This document shows, one piece after another, positions 36,337-46,614 of a stretch of DNA of 64,000 nt. The position numbers and the translations under genes were made by a program. This DNA is from Bradyrhizobium sp. BRP22 (lineage in GTDB: Bacteria > Pseudomonadota > Alphaproteobacteria > Rhizobiales > Xanthobacteraceae). The DNA lies in NCBI RefSeq assembly GCF_020194175.1, contig NZ_JADYVX010000011.1:124001-188000 (forward strand). Reading direction: 5' to 3'. Position 1 is the stretch's first letter. Each line of letters starts with the position of its first letter. Below the pieces are notes generated by a model. That model saw only the letters and a list, made by a program, of their open reading frames with translations, searched no databases and was not told the origin of the DNA.

Positions 36337-36735
36337 ATGACCGCCAGGATCGAACGACCGCTTTCGCCCCATATACAGACCTATCGCTGGACCCTGACGA
36401 TGGCACTTTCCATCGTCCATCGCGCCACGGGAATCGCGCTTTATGTCGGCACCCTGCTGCTCGCCTGGTGGCTGATCGCAGCCGCCTCCGGCCCGTCCGC
36501 CTACGCCAGTGTGCAGGCCTTCACCGGCAGCTTCTTCGGAAAGCTGATCGTGTTCGGTTACACATGGGCGCTGATGCACCATATGCTGAGCGGCATCAGG
36601 CATTTCGTCTGGGATCTCGGCTACGGCTTCAAGGCCAATGAGCGCGAGGCGCTGACCTGGGCCGCGCTGATCGGCGGCATCGTGCTCACCGTGCTGATCT
36701 GGATCATTGCCTACGCGATCGGAGGCGGACGATGA
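36337..36735 (+). CDS. sdhC: Succinate dehydrogenase cytochrome b556 subunit
   Basis: SdhC anchors succinate dehydrogenase (complex II) and helps bind haem b and quinone. The 132-residue protein has three membrane spans, SIVHRATGIALYVG near residue 25 and the haem-ligand region MHHMLSGIRHFVWD (about residues 80-93). It is the first gene of the sdhCDAB operon and overlaps sdhD by four bases (ATGA). Confidence 0.96.
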   Translation: MTARIERPLSPHIQTYRWTLTMALSIVHRATGIALYVGTLLLAWWLIAAASGPSAYASVQAFTGSFFGKLIVFGYTWALMHHMLSGIRHFVWDLGYGFKANEREALTWAALIGGIVLTVLIWIIAYAIGGGR

Positions 36736-37148
36736 CTTACAGCGAGTCGCACGGATCTCCGAAGCCGCCGTCGATGCGCACGCCGCTCGGCCGCGTCCGC
36801 AATCTCGGCGCCGCGCATTCCGGCACCACGGATTTCTGGCGCCAGCGCATCACCGGCGTCGCCATGACGCTGCTGATCGTGCCGGTCCTGGTGGTGATCC
36901 TGACGCTGGTCGGCCGCAACCATGCCGGGGCGGCGCAGATCCTCGGCTCGCTGCCGATCGCGATCATCCTGTTGCTCTTCATCATCGCCAGCATCTGGCA
37001 CATGAAGATCGGCATGCAGGTCGTGATCGAGGACTATGTGCATAGCGAGAAGCTGAAGCTCGCCAGCATCATGGCCAACAATTTCTTCTGCGTTGCGGTG
37101 GCCTTGGCCTCGATCTACGCGCTCCTTAAATTGTCCTCGGGAGTATGA
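36732..37148 (+). CDS. sdhD: Succinate dehydrogenase membrane anchor subunit
   Basis: SdhD is the second membrane anchor of complex II. The 138-residue protein has a polar N-terminus, then [20 protein letters not shown] and two more spans. The segment [20 protein letters not shown] holds the histidine expected for haem and the conserved EDYVHSE. It overlaps sdhC at its start and sdhA at its end (ATGA), so all are translationally coupled. Confidence 0.95.
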   Translation: MTYSESHGSPKPPSMRTPLGRVRNLGAAHSGTTDFWRQRITGVAMTLLIVPVLVVILTLVGRNHAGAAQILGSLPIAIILLLFIIASIWHMKIGMQVVIEDYVHSEKLKLASIMANNFFCVAVALASIYALLKLSSGV

Positions 37149-39007
37149 CCATGGCTGCTCAAGGTTCGGCCGCTGAAGGTAACGGCAAGGCCGCCAATGG
37201 CAGTGGCCCGGCCACGAACGGCAAAGCCTATCCGATCGAAGATCACACCTATGACGTCGTCGTCGTCGGCGCGGGCGGCGCGGGCCTCCGCGCAGTGGTC
37301 GGCTGCTCGGAAGCGGGCCTGCGCACGGCCTGCATCACCAAGGTGTTCCCCACCCGCTCGCACACGGTGGCGGCGCAGGGCGGCATCTCGGCCTCGCTCG
37401 GCAACATGCACCAGGACGACTGGCGCTGGCACATGTACGACACCGTCAAGGGGTCGGACTGGCTCGGGGACCAGGACGCGATCGAATACATGGTGCGCAA
37501 CGCGCCGGAGGCGGTCTACGAACTGGAGCATTGGGGCGTGCCGTTCTCGCGCACCGAGGACGGCAAGATCTACCAGCGTCCGTTCGGCGGCATGACCATC
37601 GACTACGGCAAGGGCCAGGCGCAGCGCACCTGCGCCGCCGCCGACCGCACCGGCCACGCCATGCTGCACACGATGTACGGCCAGTCGCTGCGGCACGCGG
37701 CGGAATTCTTCATCGAGTTCTTCGCCATCGACCTGATCATGGATGACCAGGGCGTCTGCCGCGGCGTGATCGCGATCAAGCTCGACGACGGCACGCTGCA
37801 CCGCTTCCGCGCCCAGACCACGATCCTGGCCACCGGCGGCTATGGCCGCGCCTACGCCTCCTGCACCTCGGCGCATACCTGCACCGGCGACGGCGGCGGC
37901 ATGGTGCTGCGCGCCGGGCTGCCGCTGCAGGACATGGAATTCGTGCAATTCCATCCGACCGGAATCTATGGCGCCGGCTGCCTCGTCACCGAGGGCGCGC
38001 GCGGCGAAGGCGGCTATCTCGTCAATTCCGAAGGCGAGCGCTTCATGGAGCGCTATGCGCCCTCCGCCAAGGACCTCGCCTCGCGCGACGTGGTGTCGCG
38101 CGCGATGACCATCGAGATCCGCGAAGGCCGCGGCGTCGGCAAGAAGAAGGACCACATCTTCCTGCACCTCGATCATCTCGATCCGAAGGTGCTGGCCGAG
38201 CGGCTGCCCGGCATCTCCGAATCGGCGCGAATCTTCGCCAATGTCGACGTCACCCGCGAGCCGATCCCGATCGTGCCGACGGTGCACTACAACATGGGCG
38301 GCATCCCGACCAACTTCCACGCCGAAGTGCTGACCAAGCGGGACGGCGACGACAATGCGGTGGTGCCCGGGCTGATGGCGATCGGCGAGGCCGCCTGCGT
38401 CTCCGTGCACGGCGCCAACCGGCTCGGCTCCAACTCGCTGATCGACCTCGTGGTGTTCGGCCGCGCCGCGGCGCTGCGCTGCGCCGAGAAACTGACCGCC
38501 AACGCCAAGCAGCCGGAGCTGCCAAAGGATTCAGCCGATATGGCGCTCGGCCGGCTCGACCATTTCCGCCACGCCTCGGGCGGCACGCCGACCGCGAAGC
38601 TGCGCGACAGCATGCAGCATGTGATGCAGAACAATTGCGCGGTGTTCCGCACCGGCGAAGTGCTGCAGGAAGGCAAGAACCTGATCCACAAGGTGCATGG
38701 CGGCATCGGCGACATCGCCGTCTCCGACCGTTCGCTGGTGTGGAATTCCGACCTGATCGAGACGCTCGAATTCGACAATCTGATCGTGCAGGCCGTCGTC
38801 ACCATGGATTCGGCGGCCAACCGCACCGAAAGCCGCGGCGCTCATGCGCGCGAGGATTTCCCCGACCGCGACGACAAGAACTGGATGAAGCACACGCTGG
38901 CTTGGCTCGATCCGAACGGCAACAGCACGATCGATTTCCGCCCGGTGCACAATTACACGATGACCAACGACGTGCAGTACATCCCGCCCAAGGCGCGCGT
39001 GTATTGA
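37145..39007 (+). CDS. sdhA: Succinate dehydrogenase flavoprotein subunit
   Basis: SdhA oxidises succinate to fumarate with covalently bound FAD. The 620-residue protein has the Rossmann motif [13 protein letters not shown], the FAD-attachment region [34 protein letters not shown] and the active-site [10 protein letters not shown] and [11 protein letters not shown] motifs. The N-terminal 30 residues are Ala/Gly/Asn-rich and low-complexity. ATG 37145 overlaps the sdhD stop; ATG 37151 is an alternative. Confidence 0.97.
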   Translation: MTMAAQGSAAEGNGKAANGSGPATNGKAYPIEDHTYDVVVVGAGGAGLRAVVGCSEAGLRTACITKVFPTRSHTVAAQGGISASLGNMHQDDWRWHMYDTVKGSDWLGDQDAIEYMVRNAPEAVYELEHWGVPFSRTEDGKIYQRPFGGMTIDYGKGQAQRTCAAADRTGHAMLHTMYGQSLRHAAEFFIEFFAIDLIMDDQGVCRGVIAIKLDDGTLHRFRAQTTILATGGYGRAYASCTSAHTCTGDGGGMVLRAGLPLQDMEFVQFHPTGIYGAGCLVTEGARGEGGYLVNSEGERFMERYAPSAKDLASRDVVSRAMTIEIREGRGVGKKKDHIFLHLDHLDPKVLAERLPGISESARIFANVDVTREPIPIVPTVHYNMGGIPTNFHAEVLTKRDGDDNAVVPGLMAIGEAACVSVHGANRLGSNSLIDLVVFGRAAALRCAEKLTANAKQPELPKDSADMALGRLDHFRHASGGTPTAKLRDSMQHVMQNNCAVFRTGEVLQEGKNLIHKVHGGIGDIAVSDRSLVWNSDLIETLEFDNLIVQAVVTMDSAANRTESRGAHAREDFPDRDDKNWMKHTLAWLDPNGNSTIDFRPVHNYTMTNDVQYIPPKARVY

Positions 39008-39043
39008 TCGCGCATGCATTGATGACGACAAAGGCTTGCAAGC

Positions 39044-39826
39044 ATGGCTGACTTCGCGCTTCCGAAGAACTCAAAGATCACGGGCGGCAAGACCTGGCCG
39101 AAGCCGGCCGGCGCCACCGAGACGCGCGAGTTCAAGATCTATCGCTGGAATCCGGACGACGGCAAGAATCCGAGCGTCGACACCTATTATGTCGACGTCA
39201 ACGATTGCGGACCGATGGTGCTCGACGGCCTGATCTGGATCAAGAACCACATCGATCCGACGCTGACCTTCCGCCGCTCCTGCCGCGAGGGCGTCTGCGG
39301 CTCCTGCGCGATGAACATCGACGGCCAGAACACGCTCGCCTGCACCAAGTCGATGCACGACGTCAAAGACGGCGCGGTCAAGGTCAACCCGCTGCCGCAC
39401 CAGCCGGTCGTGAAAGACCTCGTCCCCGACCTCACCAATTTCTACGCGCAATATGCCTCGATCGAGCCGTGGCTGAAGACCACCACGCCGACGCCGCAGA
39501 AGGAATGGAAGCAGAGCCACGAGGATCGCGAGAAGCTCGACGGTCTCTACGAGTGCATCCTCTGCGCCTGCTGCTCGACCTCGTGCCCGAGCTACTGGTG
39601 GAACAGCGACCGCTTCCTCGGTCCCGCCGCGCTCTTGCAGGCGACGCGCTGGGTCACCGACAGCCGCGATGAGGCCACCGGCGAACGGCTCGACAATCTC
39701 GAGGATCCGTTCCGGCTCTATCGCTGCCACACCATCATGAACTGCGCCAAGGCCTGCCCGAAGGGCCTCAACCCCTCGGAAGCGATCGCCGAACTGAAAC
39801 TGAAGCTGGTCGAGCGGCAGATGTAA
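39044..39826 (+). CDS. sdhB: Succinate dehydrogenase iron-sulfur subunit
   Basis: SdhB carries electrons from FAD to quinone through three clusters. The 260-residue protein has the [2Fe-2S] motif [15 protein letters not shown] with a further downstream Cys, then [16 protein letters not shown] for the [4Fe-4S] cluster and [17 protein letters not shown] for the [3Fe-4S]. It is the last gene of sdhCDAB, 36 bases after sdhA, and is followed by a strong hairpin. Confidence 0.97.
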   Translation: MADFALPKNSKITGGKTWPKPAGATETREFKIYRWNPDDGKNPSVDTYYVDVNDCGPMVLDGLIWIKNHIDPTLTFRRSCREGVCGSCAMNIDGQNTLACTKSMHDVKDGAVKVNPLPHQPVVKDLVPDLTNFYAQYASIEPWLKTTTPTPQKEWKQSHEDREKLDGLYECILCACCSTSCPSYWWNSDRFLGPAALLQATRWVTDSRDEATGERLDNLEDPFRLYRCHTIMNCAKACPKGLNPSEAIAELKLKLVERQM

Positions 39827-39870
39827 GACGCTTGGCGGCCGACCATCGAGGATGGCGGCCGCCAAGCGTC
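39827..39870. terminator. Long hairpin between sdhB and the haloperoxidase-like gene
   Basis: GACGCTTGGCGGCCG (39827-39841) pairs exactly with CGGCCGCCAAGCGTC (39856-39870), and CCATC-GAG-GATGG extends the stem inside with one bulged base. This 20-bp stem lies between convergent genes. There is no T tract on either side, so it is only a likely bidirectional termination or mRNA-stabilising structure. Confidence 0.6.
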
Positions 39871-39876
39871 AGGTGG

Positions 39877-41126
39877 TCACGGCTTTGGACTTGCCCTGGC
39901 TTCCACGCCGCGAAGCTGGGTCGCCACGGTCAATTCGCCGATCTTCCGGCCCATCTGTTTTCCGACTTCGGTGGAAAACCGATAGTGAAAGCCGGCATAG
40001 ATGCGGGCGTTGGCGACCTCGTCACTGTAGTCCTGCACCCGCGTCCATTTGCGCGTCACGCCGGGGGCGGTCGGACTGGTCAGCGAGAACTCGCCGAATT
40101 CGTTTCCGACGACGCTTTGCAGAACGGCGCCGACCGCAGCGGACCCGATGCAATGTGCGCACGGATATTCCGGATGCATCGGGTATCGCCGAGCGGCAGC
40201 CATGATGCCTCGCGCGGCGTCTCCGGATTTCCGGTGATGTCGGCACTGCGTATCGCCGTGACGGGCCGCCAGAAGTTGTAGCGATATTTGGCGTCGAAAA
40301 CCGCGACGAAGGCGTCATTGCCCGCCATCGACGTCAGCGCGAACAGCCGGGCGCAATCGACCAGGTCCATGCCCTTTGCAATCGCGGCCTGCCTCACGAT
40401 CGGATTGTAGGTGCGCGGGCCGACCGCGAACCAGAAGCGGCCGATCGTCGTCTGCTCGGCCGTACGCGTGGTGCTGTTGCGTGCGCCGATTTCGCGAATT
40501 TCATTGAGATCCCGGGTCCAGGTCTCGGAATCGAGCGCAGGCGGCGGCTCGGGCCGGAATTGCGAGCTCGTGGTCATCACCCACGGGGTGGTGGTTCCCA
40601 TGATGGAGAACAGCGGCACCGAAGTCGGGACGTAGACGCCGGGCCTGGTGTAGGGGCGATAGCTCTCCTGCACCGCGCTTCCATCCTTTGCACGCAGCGC
40701 GATGATCGCGGCGGCCGCTTTCTTCCCGAGCTCGATGCCCGCCGATTTCGCCTCGGTGTCGGCGATACCCGAGAGCGAAGCCGACAGCGCGGCATCGAGA
40801 TCGGATTTCCGATCGGCGTAGATGGAGACCAGGACATCATGCGCCGCCGTCGCGGCGGCAGCTTCTTTCGAAGTCGAGCGATCGGCGCTGAGCGTGAGCT
40901 TGTACGGCGCATATCTGCGTTCAATGGCGTTCACCGCCTCGAACATCGCGACATGCATCATCGACAGTGTACGAGGTTGATCGGCCGGCGGGACCGGCTT
41001 TTCCGCCGCGATCGCATCAGCCTTTGCATTCCAGTCCATGATCACATCTGCTCGCGCCGCTTCGGCGGAGACTGCAATCACGGCAGTTGCCAGCAGAATT
41101 CGAGAAATGGCTGAGGAAGATTTCAT
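39877..41126 (-). pseudogene. Vanadium-dependent haloperoxidase / PAP2-like secreted protein, frameshifted
   Basis: The 5' part (ATG at 41126, with AAGGAG upstream) has a signal peptide (MKSSSAISRILLATAVIAVS) and the motif KYRYNFWRPVTAIR of vanadium haloperoxidase-like PAP2 proteins. The reading frame then leaves the family after REASWLPLGDT. Another frame resumes with PMHPEYPCAHCIGSAAVG and the third motif ARIYAGFHYRFSTEVG, ending at 39877. The shift maps to a CCC run at 40181-40183, where one extra C would restore the frame. Substrate unknown; family members oxidise halides or act as acid phosphatases. Confidence 0.85.
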
Positions 41127-41363
41127 GGTGTGCTCCTTCAAAAAAGCTTGCCGAATGACACGGCAATACGAGACGGGCACTGGAAATCTGCGAGTATGCG
41201 TCGCAAGCCAGATGATCGCGAGGACGCGCAAGCGCCGCTGACGTTTCTGCTCCTGCAACCAAAGATAGATACCACATTTCGGGCCGACGTCGCTGTGAAG
41301 CGGCTCACCTTCGCGTGGCGCCGATGTGCGCCTGCGACACCAGGCGCACGCCGGGCGCGGAGT

Positions 41364-41798
41364 TCAGGGCAGAGGTCCGACGATCGCCTGATCGTGGCGT
41401 GCGGCAATGCCGGGCAAGAGATCCATATGCTGCTCCCAAGGATCGGGAATGCTCTGCAGGTCGCGGAAAAACTCTTCGTGGCGGCGCGGCGTCGACACCA
41501 GAATATGTCGCGCGTCGGCGTCCCCGACATTGGTGAAGCCGTGAACCGTTCCCCTCGGCACCTGGATCCGCGCGCCCGGCCTCACCACGGCGGTCCGGTC
41601 GCCGATGAGGTACTTCAATTGTCCCTCGATCACGATGAAGAGCTTGTCTTCGGTGGCGGAGATGTGCCCGGGTGCGCCGGCGCCGGGCTTGATCGTCATG
41701 TCGAGGATCGTGAAGGGGCTGGGATAGGGATTGATGATCCGTGTGGTGATCCCGGCGAATTCTGTCGTCTCGAATTCCGTGGTGATGTCGGCTTGCAT
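41364..41798 (-). CDS. Cupin-domain protein (144 aa)
   Basis: ATG 41798, preceded by GGAG at suitable distance, starts a 144-residue protein with a single cupin barrel: GAGAPGHISATEDKLFIVIEG (metal-ligand His and Glu) and PRGTVHGFTNVGDADARHIL (second cupin motif). It is probably a small cytoplasmic metal-binding enzyme or sensor; no substrate can be assigned. It lies 113 bases downstream of a LysR gene on the same strand. Confidence 0.82.
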   Translation of the reverse strand: MQADITTEFETTEFAGITTRIINPYPSPFTILDMTIKPGAGAPGHISATEDKLFIVIEGQLKYLIGDRTAVVRPGARIQVPRGTVHGFTNVGDADARHILVSTPRRHEEFFRDLQSIPDPWEQHMDLLPGIAARHDQAIVGPLP

Positions 41799-41911
41799 GT
41801 TCGCTCCAGGGCAAGGTTGCTGTCTGACAAACTGCATGTGGCGGCCTTGCGCATCGTGAGTAGCCCCGCCGGGCCGGACAGACCGGCCAGGATCCTGGCC
41901 AATCGAGCGTC

Positions 41912-42796
41912 TCACTGCCCGGCGCTTGCCGCCTCCAGATGGCGCGCCAGGATCTGCGCAAACGCGTTCACCTTGGGATTGAGGTCGGCACGCGAGGGAA
42001 AGGTGAGATGGAGCCGCGTTGATCCCGAGAATAGGTTCGACAGCACGGGCACGACGGCTTGCGATGCAAGTTCGGCGCGACATAACGATTGCGGCAGCAA
42101 CCCGACGCCTTGATGCAGCAAGACCAGCTCCCGCACCAGCACGAAACTGTCCACCGCGATTTGAAACTGCGGAAATTCGACCCCGTTCTTGAGAGCGCGG
42201 GACAGAAGACGCCGCAGCTCGGGCCGCTCGGGCCCAATCAAGGCTTCCACCGCGTGTATGCTGGCTGGCACGCCGTTCCTGCGCAGATATTCGGCGCTGG
42301 CATAGAGGCCGAACTCGATGTCGAGAACGCCCCTGACGAGCGCTTCCTGCGGATTGGAAGCGCCAATGCGAAGGGCAACATCGATGTTTCCGGAGATGAG
42401 GTCGAGCACGTCATTCGTGAGCAGCACCTCGAACCGCACGGCTGGATGCGCTTCACGGAATTCGGCAACGGCGCCTGCGATGATCGCGGGCGGAAAGTCC
42501 GCTGGCGCCGTCAGTCGGATTCCACCGACATAGGATGCGTCTGCTTTGCCAACGCCGGCGAGCGCACCGGCGAGGGAGGCCAAAGCCTCCGCAGAGCGGC
42601 CGTACAGCTCGGCGCCCTCGGTGGTGAGCGAGAAAGCGCGAGTCGAACGCTTGAAGAGGCGCACGCCGAGCGCCCTTTCCAACGTTCGGATGCGCAGACT
42701 GACGGATGAGCGCGGTGTGTTGGTCTGACGTGCGGCCGCGGAGAATCCGCCGGCCCGCACCACGGCGACAAAGGTCTGAAGAGAGTTGAGGTCCAT
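41912..42796 (-). CDS. LysR-family transcriptional regulator
   Basis: From ATG 42796 the protein starts MDLNSLQTFVAVVRAGGFSA and continues AARQTNTPRSSVSLRIRTLE, a standard LysR winged helix. The effector domain carries GGIRLTAPADFPPAIIAGAV. A GTG at 42805 is also in frame. It is followed by the cupin gene on the same strand and may regulate it and the nearby small genes. Confidence 0.92.
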   Translation of the reverse strand: MDLNSLQTFVAVVRAGGFSAAARQTNTPRSSVSLRIRTLERALGVRLFKRSTRAFSLTTEGAELYGRSAEALASLAGALAGVGKADASYVGGIRLTAPADFPPAIIAGAVAEFREAHPAVRFEVLLTNDVLDLISGNIDVALRIGASNPQEALVRGVLDIEFGLYASAEYLRRNGVPASIHAVEALIGPERPELRRLLSRALKNGVEFPQFQIAVDSFVLVRELVLLHQGVGLLPQSLCRAELASQAVVPVLSNLFSGSTRLHLTFPSRADLNPKVNAFAQILARHLEAASAGQ

Positions 42797-43062
42797 TCGG
42801 CGCACCTTCTTGCCGCGCCAAATCCGGGTCGTGTCGCGTCGGCCGGGCAGAACCCACGCATGTCGTATGATTTGTCCGCAATCTGGGGGCAGGCTGACGA
42901 AGCATTTCGTGGTGGAAGGGGATCGATGTGGTCGCCGGATTCAATGACGTTGCAGAGCTACAGGATCGTTTCAACGAATCGGAGATGGGTTACATCCGAA
43001 ATGTTGTCCCATGCGTCTACACCGGCCAGGACGCATGGGACGACAAAGACGGCGCACGAGGC

Positions 43063-43341
43063 TCAACAGCCGCGGCAGATCGTCAGCTTGCGATCGACCG
43101 CACGATCCTCTTCGCTGATGCGCCCAAGTTCGTTCGGGCTCTGCGACGGCAGGTCCTTTGCCTGAGGCTGACGATGGCCGACGGGTGCGGGCCACGGCAG
43201 ACCTAACGTCCGTGAGGAGGCATCGGACGTGTCTGGCGAGACGACAACCGGCGATGGATTCGCCAGTCCCACCGTCTCGGCCGTGGCTGCCCGACCAGAG
43301 AGTAAGGCCGCCAGGATCACTGCTCCGATCATCTCACGCAT
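43063..43341 (-). CDS. Small secreted protein with C-terminal CRGC (92 aa)
   Basis: A signal peptide (MREMIGAVILAALLSGRAAT-AETV) is followed by a polar chain with PWPAPVGHRQPQAKDLP, then an acidic SEEDRAVDRKLTICRGC end. I recall a similar short-protein family in Bradyrhizobium with the same PAPVGHRQPxAxDLP and ICRxC ends, which supports coding. The paired cysteines could form a disulfide or bind metal. The function is unknown. Confidence 0.7.
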   Translation of the reverse strand: MREMIGAVILAALLSGRAATAETVGLANPSPVVVSPDTSDASSRTLGLPWPAPVGHRQPQAKDLPSQSPNELGRISEEDRAVDRKLTICRGC

Positions 43342-43675
43342 GATTCGTCTCCCAAGCTTCGATTGCCGTTGATGTCATCGGCTGTCTCCTTCCGATATGG
43401 AGCAGCCAGAATCGACGCAGCTTGCTACAGCGTGATTTCAATCGTTCGGGAGAATAGTTGCGGTTGTAGCAAGCGGCCAAATGCCCGTGATGACTATCGG
43501 CGAACGACTCGGGAATCCGTTCTTACAATGCTCACCAAACAGGCACTCCCTGCGCCAGCAGATTATCGACGCACCTCATCTCGCGTCTTGCCGCTCGAAC
43601 TTGAGCCTTCGATGAAGGCGAGCAGGAGTGCACTGTCGCGTTGCGCATCCGCAGCCTCCGTCCACAAAGGAACGT
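43342..43675. other. Intergenic region with an inverted repeat
   Basis: A 334-base spacer between the SnoaL-like gene's 3' end and the start of the secreted CRGC gene (both minus strand), so it should contain the latter's promoter. It contains the inverted repeat described at 43420-43474. An open frame on the plus strand has no recognisable family and I do not call it. Confidence 0.4.
43420..43474. promoter_or_regulatory. 10-bp inverted repeat upstream of the secreted CRGC gene
   Basis: GCTTGCTACA (43420-43429) and TGTAGCAAGC (43465-43474) are exact complements with a 35-base spacer. Because the arms are short and far apart, a DNA operator read as two half-sites is as plausible as an RNA hairpin. 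Confidence 0.35.
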
Positions 43676-44149
43676 TCAAAGCCCGAGATCGGAAAGCCCC
43701 GGATGATCGGCGGGACGAGCTCCCGAGCGATCCCAATGGTACTTTCGTTCGGATTCCCTGATGGGAAGATCGTTGATGCAGGCGAACCGCTTTTGCATAA
43801 GCCCGTTCGCTGCAAACTCCCAGTTCTCGTTTCCGTAGGAGCGAAACCAGTTCCCGGAATCGTCGTGCCACTCATAGGCGAAGCGCACCGCGATGCGGTT
43901 TTCGGTGAACGCCCAAAGCTCCTTGATCAGGCGATAGTCGAGCTCCTTGGCCCATTTCCGCGTGAGGAAGGCGACGATCTCGGCACGGCCGTTGACGAAT
44001 TCGGACCGGTTTCGCCAGTAGCTGTCCGCAGTGTAGGCGAGCGAGACCCGTTCCGGATTGCAGGAATTCCAGGCGTCCTCCGCGCCTCGCACTTTCTGCA
44101 CGGCGGTCTCACGAGTGAAAGGTGGAAAGGGGGGACGGCTCTCAGCCAT
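43676..44149 (-). CDS. SnoaL/NTF2-like protein, DUF1348 type
   Basis: The 157-residue protein has the compact NTF2-fold pattern of DUF1348 proteins: [60 protein letters not shown] and a C-terminal [16 protein letters not shown]1348 proteins are small enzymes or ligand-binding proteins of unknown role. ATG 44149 ([10 protein letters not shown]) gives the family length; a longer start at 44203 adds unrelated residues. It is divergent from the hybrid kinase gene. Confidence 0.88.
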   Translation of the reverse strand: MAESRPPFPPFTRETAVQKVRGAEDAWNSCNPERVSLAYTADSYWRNRSEFVNGRAEIVAFLTRKWAKELDYRLIKELWAFTENRIAVRFAYEWHDDSGNWFRSYGNENWEFAANGLMQKRFACINDLPIRESERKYHWDRSGARPADHPGLSDLGL

Positions 44150-44374
44150 GTATGATCTCCATTCTCTGGCCCGGGTCCGATCTGGCGCTTGGGGCACGAG
44201 CATGCTGCGGATGGCTCATTTCTATCTTTCCGAAGCATGCTTCAGCTTTCCATAATGCACGAAACCTTGTGACGCCCGGACGGGATCGGCCGGTGCCGGC
44301 GGCCGGAAGAGCCGCCTGCTCCCCTTCCTCCCGGGACGAATTTTGCGTTAAGGTTGCGGTGAAACGGAGTGCCC

Positions 44375-46519
44375 GTGCAGACCGCGCAACGCCATTCACT
44401 GAAGCTGTTGCAATGGATGATGGCCGCTTCCCTGGCCCTTCCGCTGGCACTGTTCGTTTTTGCTTCCGCGATCTCGTGGCACTCGATCAATCAGGCCGCC
44501 GACCGCGAGATCGAACGCACGCTCGATGTCGCGCATGAGCACGCGCTGAAAGTGTTCGAGACCATCGACCGCAGCCTGTCGGAGATCGCGGAGATCATCC
44601 GCGGCCTTCCCGATGCCGGCATCCGTTCGCGCGAAGAGAGCTTGCACCAACGGCTGAAGCAGGTTGCGGCATCGCTGCCCCAGGTGAAATCGACCTGGGT
44701 CTTCGATGCCAGGGGCCATGCCTTGGTCAACAGCCTGGTGGCGCCGGCGCCCGACATCGATTTCTCCGACCGTGAGTACTTCAAGGCACACGCCGCGGGC
44801 GATATCGGCACCCATATCGGCGAGGTGCTCACACCGCGGCCGCCCTATCGGGGCGCGCCATTCTTCGGCGTCAGCCGCCGGCGGCCGAACGAGGCGGGGG
44901 ACTTCGCCGGCGTGATCCAGGCATCGGTTCTCCCCGAATATTTCGAGAATTTTTACGCGCGGATCGGCCGCGAGCCCGGCAGCTTCTTCGCGCTCGGCCG
45001 CACCGACGGCGCGATGCTGGCCGGCTATCCCAAGGCCGACCACGAGTTCCGCCTCGACCCCAGCGGACCGATCGGCCAGCAGCTCGCCGCCGTTCCCGAT
45101 GGCGGCCTGATCACCATCACATCGCCAGCCGACGGCATCGAACGCCGCCTCGGCTATCGCCGGCTCGCGGAATATCCGGTCTATGTCAGCGCCGGGCTCG
45201 AGACCTCCGCGATCCGCGCGCGCTGGCTCGCGACTATCAGCCAGCATCTGGTCTTCGGCGTGCCGGCTACCGCGCTGCTGTTCCTGCTGCTGGCCCTGGC
45301 GCTGCGGCGGACGCGACGCCTGCATGAGGAGGCCGAACGACGCCGGGAGGCAGAGGAAGCGCTGAAGCATGGACAGCGGCTGGAGGCGCTGGGCCAGCTC
45401 ACCGGCGGCGTCGCGCATGACTTCAACAACCTGCTTACCGTGATCCGCGCCTCGATCGACATGCTGCGGCGGCCGAACCTCCCGGAACAGCGGCGGCTGC
45501 GCTACATCGATGCGATCTCGGAGACGGTCAACCGGGCCTCGAAACTGACCGGCCAGCTGCTTGCCTTCGCGCGGCGGCAGACGCTCAAGCCCGAACTGTT
45601 CGACGTCGGCCAGAGCGTACAGGTGCTGGGCGAGATGGTCGCAACCCTGATCGGGCCGCGGATCGAGATCGTGACCAGGCTTCCGGAGGACCCCTGCATC
45701 ATCAACGCCGATGTCGGCCAGTTCGAGACCGCGATCATCAACATGGCCGTCAATGCGCGCGACGCCATGGACGGCGCGGGCCGGCTGACGATCGCGGTGC
45801 GGCGCGCCGCCGAATTGCCGGTCCGCGACGGCCACCCGCCGGCGCCGCACGGCTATGTCGCCGTCGCCGTCGGAGACACCGGCGTCGGGATTCCGCAGCA
45901 TCAGCTCGGGCGCATCTTCGAGCTGTTCTTCACCACCAAGGAGATCGGTCAGGGCACCGGGCTCGGGCTGTCGCAGGTGTTCGGATTCGCCAAGCAGTCC
46001 GGCGGCGAAGTTGTCGTCGTCAGCGAGGTCGGCAAGGGCTCGACCTTTACTCTCTATCTGCCTCGCGCCGCAGCCACGGCGCCGACACTGCAATTCGCGG
46101 CCGCGGAGGCGCCACCGGTCGACGGTAGCGGCATGTCGGTGCTGGTGGTCGAGGACAATATCGAGGTCGGGCAGTTCGCGGCCGACGCGCTCGGCGAGCT
46201 CGGCTACTCTGCGACCCTGGTCGACAACGCCACACACGCGCTGGACGCGCTCACCGCCGACGCCGCCCGCTTCGACGTGGTATTCACCGACGTCGCCATG
46301 CCCGGCATGAGCGGCATCGAGCTCGCCCAGGAAATCCACCGCCGCTACCCCAACCTGCCGGTTGTGCTGACCAGCGGCTACAGCCACGTGCTGGCACAAC
46401 GCGGCAGCTATGGGTTCGACTTCCTGCAAAAGCCCTACTCGATCGAGCAGCTCTCGCACGCGCTGCACAAGGTCTGCCGGCCGAAAACGACGCGAACGTC
46501 GAGGGCGGCATCGTCCTGA
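44375..46519 (+). CDS. Hybrid sensor histidine kinase with C-terminal receiver
   Basis: The 714-residue protein has a first transmembrane segment (about 14-36), a periplasmic Cache-like sensor up to about 280, and a second segment (about 291-310). It continues with the DHp H-box GQLTGGVAHDFNNLL with His348, an ATPase domain (NMAVNARDAM, GTGLGLSQVFG) and a receiver domain with phosphoacceptor Asp in VFTDVAMPGMSG. GTG at 44375 with ACGGAG five bases upstream is preferred; GTG 44369 is possible. No partner regulator is adjacent, so it is an orphan. Confidence 0.92.
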   Translation: MQTAQRHSLKLLQWMMAASLALPLALFVFASAISWHSINQAADREIERTLDVAHEHALKVFETIDRSLSEIAEIIRGLPDAGIRSREESLHQRLKQVAASLPQVKSTWVFDARGHALVNSLVAPAPDIDFSDREYFKAHAAGDIGTHIGEVLTPRPPYRGAPFFGVSRRRPNEAGDFAGVIQASVLPEYFENFYARIGREPGSFFALGRTDGAMLAGYPKADHEFRLDPSGPIGQQLAAVPDGGLITITSPADGIERRLGYRRLAEYPVYVSAGLETSAIRARWLATISQHLVFGVPATALLFLLLALALRRTRRLHEEAERRREAEEALKHGQRLEALGQLTGGVAHDFNNLLTVIRASIDMLRRPNLPEQRRLRYIDAISETVNRASKLTGQLLAFARRQTLKPELFDVGQSVQVLGEMVATLIGPRIEIVTRLPEDPCIINADVGQFETAIINMAVNARDAMDGAGRLTIAVRRAAELPVRDGHPPAPHGYVAVAVGDTGVGIPQHQLGRIFELFFTTKEIGQGTGLGLSQVFGFAKQSGGEVVVVSEVGKGSTFTLYLPRAAATAPTLQFAAAEAPPVDGSGMSVLVVEDNIEVGQFAADALGELGYSATLVDNATHALDALTADAARFDVVFTDVAMPGMSGIELAQEIHRRYPNLPVVLTSGYSHVLAQRGSYGFDFLQKPYSIEQLSHALHKVCRPKTTRTSRAASS

Positions 46520-46614
46520 CCCCCGCCGATCCATTGTAACCGGCCCGGGCCGGGGATAGCCTCCCCGGAACGTCCAATTGGATCATGATCCAGGCCTCAA
46601 CCTGGGAGGGAACG

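Noticed and set aside
43363..43761. A 132-residue plus-strand frame
   Set aside because: No family resemblance, no clear ribosome site, and it overlaps the well-supported SnoaL-like gene on the other strand.
44396..46534. A very long open frame on the minus strand opposite the hybrid kinase gene
   Set aside because: High GC in codon position three of the kinase gene leaves the opposite strand open. The translated protein has no domain motifs, whereas the plus strand has complete kinase motifs.
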